Shown here: piece by piece, positions 6,047 to 14,240 of the stretch
Layout of the letters: each line of letters starts with the position of its first letter
How positions within the stretch are numbered: the first letter of the stretch is position 1
Assembly (NCBI GenBank): GCA_013298485.1
Contig: JAAFHS010000015.1
Coordinates: 1 to 14,784 of the forward strand
Reading direction: 5' to 3'
DNA from: Rhodobacterales bacterium
Lineage (GTDB): Bacteria; Pseudomonadota; Alphaproteobacteria; Rhodobacterales; Rhodobacteraceae
DNA: 14,784 nt
Made by a program: the position numbers and the translations under genes
Notes under the pieces: model-generated
What the model was told of the DNA's origin: nothing
Database searches by the model: none
What the model saw: the letters and a program-made list of their open reading frames with translations, nothing else

Positions 6047-7739
6047 ACGGCAAAATCTCGAACCGGTCCACGTCGACCATGCCCATATCCGTGATTTTCA
6101 GATGCGGAATGACCGGCAGGCACAGGAATGCCAGCTGCAGAAACGGCTCCTCCAGCGCCACCCCCAGCCCCTTCGCCGCCGCCCGCAAGTCCACCAGCGC
6201 ATCCCTGACCACCTCGAACGGCTCCAGGCTCATCAACCCCGCCACCGGCAGCGCCAGCTCGGCCAGAACCTCGCCGCCCTCCACCACCACGAACCCGCCC
6301 TCGATCTGCCCCAGCCGGTTCACCGCCAGCGCCATGTCATCATAATCCACGCCCACCACCGCGATGTTGTGATGATCATGGCAGACCGTCCCCGCAATCG
6401 CCCCGCGCCACAGCCCAAACCCCTTCACGAATCCCGTCGCCTTGTTCCCGTTCACCCCGTGCCGCTCGATCACAGCGATCTTGACCAGGTCGCGCGCAAT
6501 ATCGGGGCGTTTGTCGCCATCCTGCGGCGCGATATCAAAGGTCAGATGCTCGGTGATGATCTTGCCCGGAATGATCCCGATCACCGGCGTCTCCACCCGG
6601 TTGCCCCCGGTGCGGAAATCTTGCGCTGTTACGACAGGTGCCTTCACCGAGCGTCGCCCTACCGGCGCCACCGTCCCCCGCACGGCAAAGGCCGCCCGGT
6701 CCGCCAGCCGCCCTCCTGCAAAGACCATACGCGCGTGGCAACCCTCCAGCGTATCAATCACCACGATGTCCGCCCGTTTGCCCGGCGCGATCAGCCCCCG
6801 GTCTTTCAACCCGAATGCTTCTGCCGCCGAAAGGCTCGCCGCACGGTACACAGCCAGCGGCGCACAGCCCAAACCAATCGCCGTGCGGATCATGTAGTCG
6901 AGATGGCCGTGCTCGGCGATATCAAGCGGATTGCGGTCATCGGTGCAGAAACACAAGTATGGCGCATGCCGTTCCGTCAGCAGCGATGCCAGCGCATGCA
7001 GATCCTTGCTGACCGACCCCTCACGGATCAGCACCCGCAACCCCTTGCGCAGTTTTTCCAGCCCCTCTTCCGCGCTCGTCGCCTCATGCTCCGTCCGGAT
7101 ACCCGCCGCGATATACCCATTCAGATCGCGCCCGCGCAGCAAGGGCGCATGCCCGTCGATATGCCGCCCCCGGAACGCCTGCAGCTTTGCCATGCATCCC
7201 GGATCACGCGCCAGCACACCGGGAAAGTTCATGAATTCGGCCAGCCCGATGACGCCCGGATGATCCATCAGCGGCACCAGATCGTGCGCCTCCAGCCGCG
7301 CCCCCGCCGTTTCCATATGCGTGGATGGCACGCAGGATGACAGCTGCACCTTGATATCCATCAGCGTGTGGCCTGCTGCGTCCAGAAAATACTGGATGCC
7401 CGTCAACCCGCAGACATTCGCAATCTCATGCGGATCGCAGATCGCCGTCGTCACCCCGCGCGGCGTCACGCAGCGGTCAAATTCAAAGGGCGTCACCAGC
7501 GAGGATTCAATATGCAGATGCGTGTCGATAAACCCCGGCACGATGATCTGGCCGGTCACATCAATCACGCAGGTTCCGTCATAATCGCCAAACACCCCCA
7601 CAATCGTCTCACCCGTGATCGCCACATCGCTCGCCACCAGATCACCCGTGATCAGATCGAACACGCGGCCCCCGCGCAGCACGATATCGGCAGGCACCTC
7701 GCCGCGTCCGGTGGCAATCAGATGGGAAAGATCGGTCAT
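6045..7739 (-). CDS. ade: Adenine deaminase
   Basis: This cytoplasmic amidohydrolase converts adenine to hypoxanthine and ammonia in purine salvage. It has 564 residues, the usual length of bacterial adenine deaminases. ATG 7739 is preceded by AAGGA at good spacing; the open frame continues upstream to 8144 but that part overlaps the divergent transporter gene. Metal-site motifs are in order: GFIDTHLHIESS (69-80), the family-specific CDPHEIANV (101-109), AEFMNFPGV (167-175), DGHAP (195-199), TEHEA (216-220) and CTDDRNP (265-271). A C-terminal beta-rich domain closes the chain. It is divergent from the EamA transporter gene, which might move a related metabolite, though nothing in the sequence proves a link. 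Confidence 0.95.
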   Translation of the reverse strand: MTDLSHLIATGRGEVPADIVLRGGRVFDLITGDLVASDVAITGETIVGVFGDYDGTCVIDVTGQIIVPGFIDTHLHIESSLVTPFEFDRCVTPRGVTTAICDPHEIANVCGLTGIQYFLDAAGHTLMDIKVQLSSCVPSTHMETAGARLEAHDLVPLMDHPGVIGLAEFMNFPGVLARDPGCMAKLQAFRGRHIDGHAPLLRGRDLNGYIAAGIRTEHEATSAEEGLEKLRKGLRVLIREGSVSKDLHALASLLTERHAPYLCFCTDDRNPLDIAEHGHLDYMIRTAIGLGCAPLAVYRAASLSAAEAFGLKDRGLIAPGKRADIVVIDTLEGCHARMVFAGGRLADRAAFAVRGTVAPVGRRSVKAPVVTAQDFRTGGNRVETPVIGIIPGKIITEHLTFDIAPQDGDKRPDIARDLVKIAVIERHGVNGNKATGFVKGFGLWRGAIAGTVCHDHHNIAVVGVDYDDMALAVNRLGQIEGGFVVVEGGEVLAELALPVAGLMSLEPFEVVRDALVDLRAAAKGLGVALEEPFLQLAFLCLPVIPHLKITDMGMVDVDRFEILP

Positions 7740-7752
7740 CACGGCTTCCTTC

Positions 7753-7784
7753 TTTGGCACCACCAAACTGCATGGCGGCCATGC
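7753..7784. promoter_or_regulatory. Two adjacent dyads in the ade / EamA divergent region
   Basis: TTTGG (7753-7757) and CCAAA (7763-7767) form an inverted repeat with a 5-nt centre. Immediately after comes the perfect palindrome GCATGGC-G-GCCATGC (7770-7784). Both lie in the 91-bp space between the divergent ade and transporter genes, where an operator would be expected. No clear -35/-10 pair was identified for either gene. Confidence 0.35.
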
Positions 7785-7830
7785 CGTCCAGTGCCTTGCA
7801 CCGGCGCGCGGCGCGTGGTTCGTGTGATGC

Positions 7831-8772
7831 ATGGCCGATGCACCGCCCCAGCGCCCCTTGCGGGGGATTGCCCTGAAACTGGGCTCGGTCTTGTGTTTCA
7901 TCGTGATGGCCTCGCTGATCAAGGCCACATCCGCCCATGTGCCTGCGGGTGAGGCGGTCTTTTTCCGGTCCTTCTTTGCCATTCCCGTCATCATCATCTG
8001 GCTCGCCTTGCGCCACGAACTGGCCACCGGATTTCGTGCGGTGCAGCCCATGGGCCATTTCTGGCGCGGCTTTGTCGGCACGACGGCCATGGGTCTGGGC
8101 TTTGCGGGCCTGGGCTTTCTGCCCCTGCCCGAAGTCACGGCCATCGGCTATGCCGCGCCACTTCTGACGGTCGTGTTCGCCGCGATGTTTCTGGGGGAAG
8201 AGGTGCGCGCCTTCCGCATCACCGCCGTCGCCCTTGGCCTTGTCGGCGTGATGATCGTGCTGTCGCCGCGCCTCACCCTGCTGTCACCCGACGCCGCCAG
8301 CCAACGCGAGGCGCTTGGCGCGATGCTGGTCTTGTTCAGTGCGGTCTTTGCCGCCCTGGCGCAGGTCTTCGTGCGCAAGCTGGTGATGACGGAAAAAACC
8401 CCTGCTATCGTTTTCTGGTTCTCGGTCACGGCCAGCGTTCTTGCGCTGCTGACCCTGCCCTTCGGCTGGGTCCGCCCTGCCCCGTGGGAGGCATCATTGC
8501 TGGTGACCGCAGGCCTGCTGGGCGGGGTGGGGCAAATCGTGCTGACCTCCAGCTACCGTGAGGCGGACGCGTCCCTTGTGGCCCCTTTTGACTATGCATC
8601 CATGATCTTTGCACTTGGCATCGGGTATTTCGTCTTTGCTGAAATCCCGACAGGAACGATGCTCGGCGGTGCAGCGCTGGTGATCTTTGCGGGCATTCTC
8701 ATCATCTGGCGCGAACGGCAACTGGGATTGGAGCGCGCGCGCCAGCGCAAAGCGATGACACCGCAAGGGTGA
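7831..8772 (+). CDS. DMT-superfamily transporter (EamA family)
   Basis: This inner-membrane permease of the drug/metabolite transporter superfamily has 313 residues and about ten hydrophobic segments arranged as two homologous five-helix EamA repeats (about 12-145 and 162-293). Each repeat ends in the family pattern: VTAIGYAAPLLTVVFAAMFLGEE (102-124) in the first, and LVAPFDYASMIFALGIGYFVFAE (249-271) in the second, with the conserved Pro, the acidic residue and the short spacing between them. The C-terminus is cytoplasmic and basic (RERQLGLERARQRK). The substrate cannot be told; EamA proteins export or import amino acids, nucleobases or other metabolites. It is divergent from adenine deaminase and convergent with the haloperoxidase gene. 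ATG 7831 is the chosen start, with no strong ribosome site. Confidence 0.9.
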   Translation: MADAPPQRPLRGIALKLGSVLCFIVMASLIKATSAHVPAGEAVFFRSFFAIPVIIIWLALRHELATGFRAVQPMGHFWRGFVGTTAMGLGFAGLGFLPLPEVTAIGYAAPLLTVVFAAMFLGEEVRAFRITAVALGLVGVMIVLSPRLTLLSPDAASQREALGAMLVLFSAVFAALAQVFVRKLVMTEKTPAIVFWFSVTASVLALLTLPFGWVRPAPWEASLLVTAGLLGGVGQIVLTSSYREADASLVAPFDYASMIFALGIGYFVFAEIPTGTMLGGAALVIFAGILIIWRERQLGLERARQRKAMTPQG

Positions 8773-8800
8773 TGGCCCGCACCAGCGGCACGGGCCATCT
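8771..8800. terminator. Bidirectional terminator-like hairpin between convergent genes
   Basis: GATGGCCCG (8771-8779) and CGGGCCATC (8791-8799) form a perfect 9-bp stem around an 11-nt loop. It overlaps the stop of the transporter gene and lies just before the end of the haloperoxidase gene. T-runs are short on both sides (TT on the plus strand). Confidence 0.55.
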
Positions 8801-8804
8801 TGCA

Positions 8805-10259
8805 TCAGTTGAAAAAGTCGAAGGCCTGCGTGCCGATGGTCAATCCCAACGGCACCCCGCCATAGCGTTTGCCCGCCACATCGGCGCGCGGCAGACCATC
8901 GAACCGCCAGTGCACCCCGATGTAGATCCGGCTGATCGAGTTTTCATAGGTGGGCTTGGCAAAGTTGGTGAACTGCCGCAGATGCCGTGTGCGGACCGAC
9001 CCATCGGCATCCACCGCATGCCCATCGAGTTCATCCGACATGAAGTCAAACGCCTGCCCGGCAACAACCGGGTTCGAGGTGTCCGCATCCAGCACATTCT
9101 GCAAGGTCATCGCCGCGCCGCCCGAAAACCGCTGCATGATCTGGAACAGCGTGGCACCGAACGTCGCATGCCCCGATGGATAGGCCGGGAACGGCGGGGT
9201 CCGGCTTAGCGCGCGGCGTTCGGGTTCATTGGTCGTGGGCAGGCCCAAAGGCGCCCATGCCGGATCGCCGATATCGGCCCCCGCCGTGGCGGTGGACTTC
9301 GGTCCGGCGATGGCACCCGGCCCTGTGGACATGCTCGCCTCACGGATGCCGACAACCGGCCGCCACAGGTTGTAGGCATATTTGTGATGCCACGCGTCGA
9401 TGGCGGCATCCGCCATCCCTGCATTGATCATCGTCAGCAACTTCACCGCCGAATCCACATCGCCGGGATGATGCCGGGCCAGCCATGCCCGGGCAATCTG
9501 GTTGTAAAGGCGCGGCGGAACACCGATTTCATTGGCACCGTCATAGCCCCAGAAATAGCCGATGGTCTTTTCCTCGGGGCTGCGCTTGGTGCTGAGCAAG
9601 GCGCCTTCCGCCGCGACTTCCTTGAAATCCGCGCGATAGTCGCTGTCCGACAGATAATCGGGCAGGGCATATCCGGGCGGTGGGTCCAGCGGCACACGGG
9701 CGGGCGTGCAAAAGCGCGCGACATTGCCCCATTGCGGCGAAAGGAACCCCTGACCTGCGTCAAACGGGCTTTCGCGGTGACGCCCGTATGCGGTTGACGG
9801 GCGATAGCCGATCTCACCCCGCGATCCGTCATTGGCGCGCAGACCGATGATCAGGGCCGCCACCGCCTCGCCATAGCTGTGGCCATTGTCGCGGGCAATC
9901 GCCACCGGGTTGGGGTCGATGAACACCGCCGACATGCGGTTGATATAGGCCGCCTGACTTGGATAAAGCGTCAGCAGAGTGACCGCCGCCGCCGTACCCA
10001 GCGCGCTGTCGGTGCTGATCGGCGCGGGGGCCGCTGGAAGTGCCACGGGAACGGCCAGGCGCTGCAGATAGGTGGCGGCAGGTGCCGTGGTGCCGAAATA
10101 GGCGTCATGCATCGCCAGATGGACAATCGCCATCGCGCGCGAGGTGCGCGTCGGTCCACCTTGATCAGGGCGTGCGGGCGATCCATCGGGTTTCCTGGAA
10201 AAGTCGCGGCGGGTGACCTCAAGGCAAACGTCATGCCAAAACTCGATTGAGTTTTTCAT
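8805..10259 (-). CDS. Vanadium-dependent haloperoxidase (PAP2 superfamily)
   Basis: This predicted enzyme uses vanadate and hydrogen peroxide to oxidise halides, or it may be a related acid phosphatase-fold enzyme. It has 484 residues. All vanadate-binding motifs are intact: K293-x6-R300-P301 (KYAYNLWRP), PAYPSGH with S362-G363-H364, and R444-x3-G-x-H450-x3-D (RIYIGVHWRFD). These correspond to the Lys, Arg, Ser-Gly-His, Arg and axial His of fungal chloroperoxidase. The remaining N-terminal half is alpha-helical and lacks similarity I can name. No signal peptide is visible (MKNSIEFWHD), so a cytoplasmic location or non-classical export is implied. The start at ATG 10259 has AGGAG about 7 nt upstream. 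It lies 127 bp behind frcK on the same strand and could be read through from the frc operon, but the gap is long enough for its own promoter. Bromide versus chloride preference cannot be deduced. Confidence 0.92.
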   Translation of the reverse strand: MKNSIEFWHDVCLEVTRRDFSRKPDGSPARPDQGGPTRTSRAMAIVHLAMHDAYFGTTAPAATYLQRLAVPVALPAAPAPISTDSALGTAAAVTLLTLYPSQAAYINRMSAVFIDPNPVAIARDNGHSYGEAVAALIIGLRANDGSRGEIGYRPSTAYGRHRESPFDAGQGFLSPQWGNVARFCTPARVPLDPPPGYALPDYLSDSDYRADFKEVAAEGALLSTKRSPEEKTIGYFWGYDGANEIGVPPRLYNQIARAWLARHHPGDVDSAVKLLTMINAGMADAAIDAWHHKYAYNLWRPVVGIREASMSTGPGAIAGPKSTATAGADIGDPAWAPLGLPTTNEPERRALSRTPPFPAYPSGHATFGATLFQIMQRFSGGAAMTLQNVLDADTSNPVVAGQAFDFMSDELDGHAVDADGSVRTRHLRQFTNFAKPTYENSISRIYIGVHWRFDGLPRADVAGKRYGGVPLGLTIGTQAFDFFN

Positions 10260-10386
10260 CCTAATCTCCTGGATTGCAATGTCAGATCGAAAAAGTTGTC
10301 ACAAAAATACGTGGCTGCAGGGTGCGCCCGAATCGACCCCCGCGACAGTCAGGAATTCCATACGCAACCTTAAGGATATCGCAGGA

Positions 10387-10995
10387 TCAGCTCCAGCGCA
10401 CCACGACATCCGCCACCCGCGATCTTTGGGTGACGCGCCGGATGTTGGGCATGTCATTGCCGTCGATCCAGGCCCGCGCAGCATCCGGTGTTTTGCCGAA
10501 ATGCGCCCAGCGGGCCATCAGGCGGCGGTCAAGTTCGGCTTCGGGAACGTCGATCCACACCGTCAGGTCGAACAGTGCAGCGGCCTCGTTCCAGGGCGGA
10601 TCATTGAACAGCAGATAATTGCCTTCAACCACCAGCAGACAGTCCTGCGCGGTGACGATATCTGCACCCGCCCGGCTGATTTCCAGATCGCGGTCGAACA
10701 GGGGGATCGCCACCTCATCCTCGATGCGCAGCCGGCGCAGCAGATGCAGGAACCCCTGCACGTCAAAGGTATCGGGCGCACCTTTCCGATGGCGCGCGCC
10801 ACGGGCGATCAGCACGGCATCATCGTAATGAAACCCGTCCATCGGCACGGCTTTTGCGCCCTGCCCCAATGCGGACACCAGTTCGGCGGCCAAGGTTGAC
10901 TTTCCGGCCCCAGGTGGACCGGCAAGCGCCACGAAGTACCGCCCCTGCGCGGGCGCTTTTGCACGGATCAGATCAATCAGATCAGTGGGCGTCAT
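10387..10995 (-). CDS. frcK: P-loop sugar kinase FrcK (uridine-kinase-like)
   Basis: The protein is a 202-residue cytoplasmic kinase of the uridine kinase/pantothenate kinase-like P-loop family. Walker A is GPPGAGKST (26-34). It is followed by PMDGFHYDD (51-59), RKGAPDTFDV (70-79), FDRDLEIS (100-107) and the VVEGNYLL strand (122-129), typical of YfdH/FrcK-type proteins. The order B-C-A-K behind a fructose-type ABC transporter matches the frcBCAK operon of Sinorhizobium meliloti, where FrcK is proposed to phosphorylate the imported sugar; its exact substrate is inferred from that context. ATG 10995 lies 10 bp after the frcA stop, and the ribosome site (GAGGGGG) overlaps that stop codon, indicating coupled translation. 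Confidence 0.85.
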   Translation of the reverse strand: MTPTDLIDLIRAKAPAQGRYFVALAGPPGAGKSTLAAELVSALGQGAKAVPMDGFHYDDAVLIARGARHRKGAPDTFDVQGFLHLLRRLRIEDEVAIPLFDRDLEISRAGADIVTAQDCLLVVEGNYLLFNDPPWNEAAALFDLTVWIDVPEAELDRRLMARWAHFGKTPDAARAWIDGNDMPNIRRVTQRSRVADVVVRWS

Positions 10996-11005
10996 GACGG
11001 CCCCC

Positions 11006-11791
11006 TCAGGCCCGTTCCGTCACACCTTCGGGCAGTTTTGCCCCGGTCATGTAGGCGACGGCATCCGACATCGAATGTTCCTTTGGATCGATCACGCACA
11101 GCCTGCGCCCAAGGCGATGGATGTGGATGCGGTCGGCCACTTCGAACACATGCGGCATGTTGTGGCTGATCAGGATAATCGGAATACCCCGGCTGCGCAC
11201 ATCGCGGATCAGTTCCAGCACCCGGCGGCTTTCCTTGACGCCAAGGGCCGCCGTCGGCTCATCCAGGATCACGACCTTTGATCCGAACGCCGCCGCACGG
11301 GCCACAGCGACGCCCTGCCGCTGCCCACCCGAAAGGGATTCGACCGCGACATTGATGTTCTGGATCGTCATCAGGCCCAGTTCAGACAGCTTGTTGCGGG
11401 CGAAATCCTGCATCCGCTTTTGATCCATCATCCGGAACACCGACCCGAGGATGCCCGGCATCCGCATCTCGCGCCCCAGAAACATGTTGTTGGCGATGGA
11501 CAACGCAGGCGACAGGGCAAGGTTCTGGTAGACCGTCTCGATCCCCGCCTTTTGCGCATCCTGCGGACCGCGGAAATGCAACAACTCACCATCCAGCCGG
11601 ATCTCGCCATGGTCGGGCGTCACAGCCCCGGCAATCGCCTTGACCAGCGTGGATTTGCCCGCCCCGTTGTCGCCGATGATGGCGGTGATTTCGCCCGGGT
11701 ACAGATCGAAATCCGCGCCGTTCATTGCGACCACGGTGCCATAGCGTTTCATCAGGCCACGGCAGGTGAGGATAGGTTGCATATCACTCAT
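11006..11791 (-). CDS. frcA: Fructose ABC transporter ATP-binding protein FrcA
   Basis: The protein is the cytoplasmic ATPase that powers the fructose importer. It has 261 residues with one nucleotide-binding domain, unlike the double-domain RbsA/MglA ATPases of many sugar importers but as in FrcA of Sinorhizobium. Motifs are in order: Walker A GDNGAGKST (40-48), Q-loop Gln89 in VYQNLALSP, ABC signature LSGGQRQG (153-160), Walker B VVILDEPTAAL (173-183) and the switch His210 in ISHNM. ATG 11791 overlaps the frcC stop as ATGA, with GGAGG upstream. Open frame continues upstream to 11866 but overlaps frcC and is unlikely to be translated. Confidence 0.93.
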   Translation of the reverse strand: MSDMQPILTCRGLMKRYGTVVAMNGADFDLYPGEITAIIGDNGAGKSTLVKAIAGAVTPDHGEIRLDGELLHFRGPQDAQKAGIETVYQNLALSPALSIANNMFLGREMRMPGILGSVFRMMDQKRMQDFARNKLSELGLMTIQNINVAVESLSGGQRQGVAVARAAAFGSKVVILDEPTAALGVKESRRVLELIRDVRSRGIPIILISHNMPHVFEVADRIHIHRLGRRLCVIDPKEHSMSDAVAYMTGAKLPEGVTERA

Positions 11792-12891
11792 TTCGAGGCC
11801 CTCCGCAGCCATTGGTCCAATGCAACGGCGACCAGAACAAGACAGCCTGCGGCAAAGGTCTGCCAATAGTCATCAACACGCGCGGCGACGGACAAGCCAG
11901 TGCTGAACACACCGACGATCAGGGCACCCAGAACTGATCCGGGGATCGACCCGCGCCCGCCAAACAGGGACGTGCCGCCAATCACCACAGCGGTGATGCT
12001 GTCGAGGTTGGCGGTTTCAAATCCGATAGGAGAGATGGAACCGACCCTGCCAATGGCGATCCAACCCCCAAAGGCACAGATCGCGCCAGCAAAGGTATAA
12101 ACGCCGATCAGGACGCGGTTTGTTTGAATGCCCGCCAGCATGGCGGCATCGGGATCGTCGCCGATGGCATGCACATGACGGCCCCATGCGGTCTTTGTCA
12201 GGATGTACCACACGACGAAGGCTAGAACGATCATCGCAATCCCGCCATAGGTCAGCGTGGCCCCGCCAAAATTGAACGCCTCGCCGAACCACAACAACAG
12301 CGGTGCCTGTTCCTTGATATCCGCGCCACGCACGGATTGGGAACCGGAGTACCAGAGTTTCAGCGCAGTGTAGATGCTGAGCGTCCCCAGGGTCACGATG
12401 AACGGGGGCAGTTTGACGACCGTGACCAGAAGCCCGTTGATGCAGCCCATCAGCGCGCCGAAGGCAAGGCCAACGAGCACTGCGATTTCCGGGGGAAGGC
12501 CGACATCAACCGAAAGCTTGCCCATGATGACGGACGACAGCACGAGAATGGCAGCAACGGACAGATCAATCCCTGCAGTCAGAATGACGATGGTTTGCGC
12601 GATTGCGACGATGCCCACCACGGTGACCTGCTTCAGCACGGTCGACAGGGTGTTGGGGGTCATGAAATTTGCGCGATCGGCGTTCAGGTAGACGTCGATC
12701 AGCCCGAAAACAAGAACACTGATGATCAGAACAAGCGCGGGAATGGCCGTTGGATAGTTGCGCAGAAATGACCGCATCAGATGGGCAAAGGATTTGTCAT
12801 CCTCGGCAAAGCTGGCCACGGCCATATCGGCGGTTTTGAGCGTTGCCTCAAAATCCGAAATGGTTTTTGTCGGCGCGTCATTGTCTGTCAT
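11788..12891 (-). CDS. frcC: Fructose ABC transporter permease FrcC
   Basis: This is the inner-membrane permease of the BPD_transp_2 (RbsC/AraH-type) family, 367 residues. The start at ATG 12891 has GAGGGG at the right distance; the frame continues to 12945 without a better site. About 35 N-terminal polar residues precede the first helix (about 47-66). Eight to ten hydrophobic segments follow. Typical family blocks are IVAIAQTIVILTAGIDLSV, PPFIVTLGTLSIY, the cytoplasmic loop WGRHVHAIGDDPDAAMLAGI that contacts the ATPase, and VVIGGTSLFGGRGSIPGSVLGALIVG near the C-terminus. It is the second gene of the frcBCAK set and is separated from frcB by 168 bp carrying a hairpin, which would reduce its expression relative to the binding protein. 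Confidence 0.93.
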   Translation of the reverse strand: MTDNDAPTKTISDFEATLKTADMAVASFAEDDKSFAHLMRSFLRNYPTAIPALVLIISVLVFGLIDVYLNADRANFMTPNTLSTVLKQVTVVGIVAIAQTIVILTAGIDLSVAAILVLSSVIMGKLSVDVGLPPEIAVLVGLAFGALMGCINGLLVTVVKLPPFIVTLGTLSIYTALKLWYSGSQSVRGADIKEQAPLLLWFGEAFNFGGATLTYGGIAMIVLAFVVWYILTKTAWGRHVHAIGDDPDAAMLAGIQTNRVLIGVYTFAGAICAFGGWIAIGRVGSISPIGFETANLDSITAVVIGGTSLFGGRGSIPGSVLGALIVGVFSTGLSVAARVDDYWQTFAAGCLVLVAVALDQWLRRASK

Positions 12892-13006
12892 TACGTCCCC
12901 CTCTGCGTCATGCCCCGATAGAACTGGCCGATTGTCATTCCGCAAATCGGGCGGCTTTGCCGATGTTCGCCAGGCATTGGTACAGGCTTACTGTGGCGTG
13001 GTCATA

Positions 13007-13034
13007 CAAAGGGCGACAATAATGTCGCCCTTTG
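13007..13034 (-). terminator. Intercistronic hairpin between frcB and frcC
   Basis: CAAAGGGCGAC (13007-13017) and GTCGCCCTTTG (13024-13034) form a perfect 11-bp stem with a 6-nt loop AATAAT, about 25 bp behind the frcB stop. No long T-run follows. It is well placed to act as a partial terminator or 3' stabiliser, keeping binding-protein mRNA in excess, as is common in binding-protein operons. The same 11-nt sequence recurs in the frcB leader at 14089-14099. Confidence 0.65.
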
Positions 13035-13059
13035 CCTCGTCAATCATGTTGGTGCAGTC

Positions 13060-14070
13060 TCAGCCCCAGCAAAGCTCGGTCCCTTTGGCGCTGTCGATCG
13101 ACTCGACACCCGCCGCTGGTTTGTCTGTGACAAGGTTCACACCTGTGTTGAAGAACGTCAGGCCTTCCGACGCCGTCGGCTTGGTGCCGTCAGCCGCGAA
13201 CTTTGCAATCGCTTCCACGCCGAGCGAGGCCATCAGCAGCGGATACTGCTGCGATGTCGCACCGATCACGCCGGATGCGACGTTGGCCACACCGGGGCAA
13301 CCGCCGTCAACCGATACGATCAGAACATCTGTCTTGCCTGCGTTCTGCAGCGCCTGATAGGCGCCTTCGGCTGCGGGCTCGTTGATCGTGTAGACCACGT
13401 TGATATTCGGCTCGATGGCCAGCAGGTTCTCCATCGCCGTCACGCCGCCTTCGACCGAAGCCTGGCTCGACTCATGACCGACGACGCGCGGGTCGGTTTC
13501 CGAACCCATCACCGACAGATCAGGCACTTCGATCCCGAAACCGACAAGGAAGCCCGTGTCGCGCTGCACATCGACCGAGATGTTGTCGGCGTTGATATCC
13601 AGCATGGCGATCTTGGCATTCGCAGCCTCGGCCCCCAATGTTGCCGCAGCCCACTGACCGATCAGCAGACCGGCCTGGAAGTTGTCGGTGGCAAAGGTCA
13701 TGTCCTGTGCTTCCGGATCAGCCAGCGGCGTGTCCAGCGCGATAACCAGGATCCCAGCCGCGCGCGCCGCGATCAGGGCAGGACCAACCGAGTCGTTGGA
13801 CGGCGTGATCAGGATGCCCTTGGCACCGGCAGCCACGCAGTTTTCAATCGCCGTGATCTGCGGGGCAGCATCACCATCCGTCACACCGGCATAGGCCTGG
13901 AAGTCCATCCCTGCGGCTGTTGCAGCAGCCTCAGCGCCCTCTTTCATCTTTACGAAGAAGGGGTTGGTGTTGTTCTTGGTGATCAGGCAGGTCAGGTCGG
14001 CGGCGGATGCCGTCCCTGCCATCATGGCCAGTGCAGCAACGCCAAGCAGCGCTTTCATCTTCAGTTTCAT
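13060..14070 (-). CDS. frcB: Fructose ABC transporter substrate-binding protein FrcB
   Basis: This is a periplasmic sugar-binding protein of the Peripla_BP_4 family, 336 residues. The start at ATG 14070 has GGGAGG 8 nt upstream. A signal peptide (MKLKMKALLGVAALAMMAG, then TASA-A) is cleaved near residue 23. The mature part is very close to Sinorhizobium FrcB as I recall it: LITKNNTNPFFVKMKEGA, ITAIENCVAAGAKGILI, VIALDTPL, FATDNFQAGLLIGQWAAATLG, INVVYTINEPAAEGAYQAL, VSVDGGCPGVANVA, IGATSQQYPLLMASLGVEAI and a terminal CWG. The Sinorhizobium protein binds fructose and, by report, ribose and mannose, so those are the likely substrates. It is the promoter-proximal gene of frcBCAK and is divergent from the FucU-type gene. 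Confidence 0.93.
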   Translation of the reverse strand: MKLKMKALLGVAALAMMAGTASAADLTCLITKNNTNPFFVKMKEGAEAAATAAGMDFQAYAGVTDGDAAPQITAIENCVAAGAKGILITPSNDSVGPALIAARAAGILVIALDTPLADPEAQDMTFATDNFQAGLLIGQWAAATLGAEAANAKIAMLDINADNISVDVQRDTGFLVGFGIEVPDLSVMGSETDPRVVGHESSQASVEGGVTAMENLLAIEPNINVVYTINEPAAEGAYQALQNAGKTDVLIVSVDGGCPGVANVASGVIGATSQQYPLLMASLGVEAIAKFAADGTKPTASEGLTFFNTGVNLVTDKPAAGVESIDSAKGTELCWG

Positions 14071-14175
14071 CGTGATCCTCCCAGGATTCAAAGGGCGACT
14101 TGCCCCCATTTAAAAACACTGCGCAACGCCATTGGCTGCTGCGATGCGGTGCAGACAATCTGATTCCCGATCACA

Positions 14176-14213
14176 GGTCAAGATAAATAAATCAGAGTGA
14201 TTTATTATTGACA
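14176..14213. promoter_or_regulatory. Divergent frcB / mutarotase promoter region with palindromic operator
   Basis: A palindrome of two 9-bp arms, AATAAATCA (14186-14194) and TGATTTATT (14198-14206), has a GAG centre. On the plus side TTGACA (14208-14213) begins 2 bp beyond it; on the minus side TTGACC (14181-14176) begins 5 bp beyond it. Both are good -35 boxes facing away from the palindrome. The -10 elements are weak (for frcB, possibly TTGTCT, the complement of 14153-14158). The symmetry suggests one regulator acting on both promoters; a ROK- or LacI-type protein would fit, but none is visible in the window. Confidence 0.6.
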
Positions 14214-14240
14214 GGGCCTATCTCCCTGCCCCAACTTACG

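Noticed and set aside
6030..7340. 436-codon plus-strand open frame opposite adenine deaminase
   Set aside because: Composition is dominated by His, Arg, Pro and Gln, as expected of an antisense frame in high-GC DNA; the minus-strand gene has complete adenine deaminase motifs.
7740..8144. Long N-terminal extension of adenine deaminase
   Set aside because: The family N-terminus and a good ribosome site place the start at 7739; the extension is antisense to the EamA transporter.
12876..12891. Pho-box-like GTCATT-GTCT-GTCATT at the start of frcC
   Set aside because: The period is 10 bp rather than 11 and it lies within codons of the permease N-terminus.
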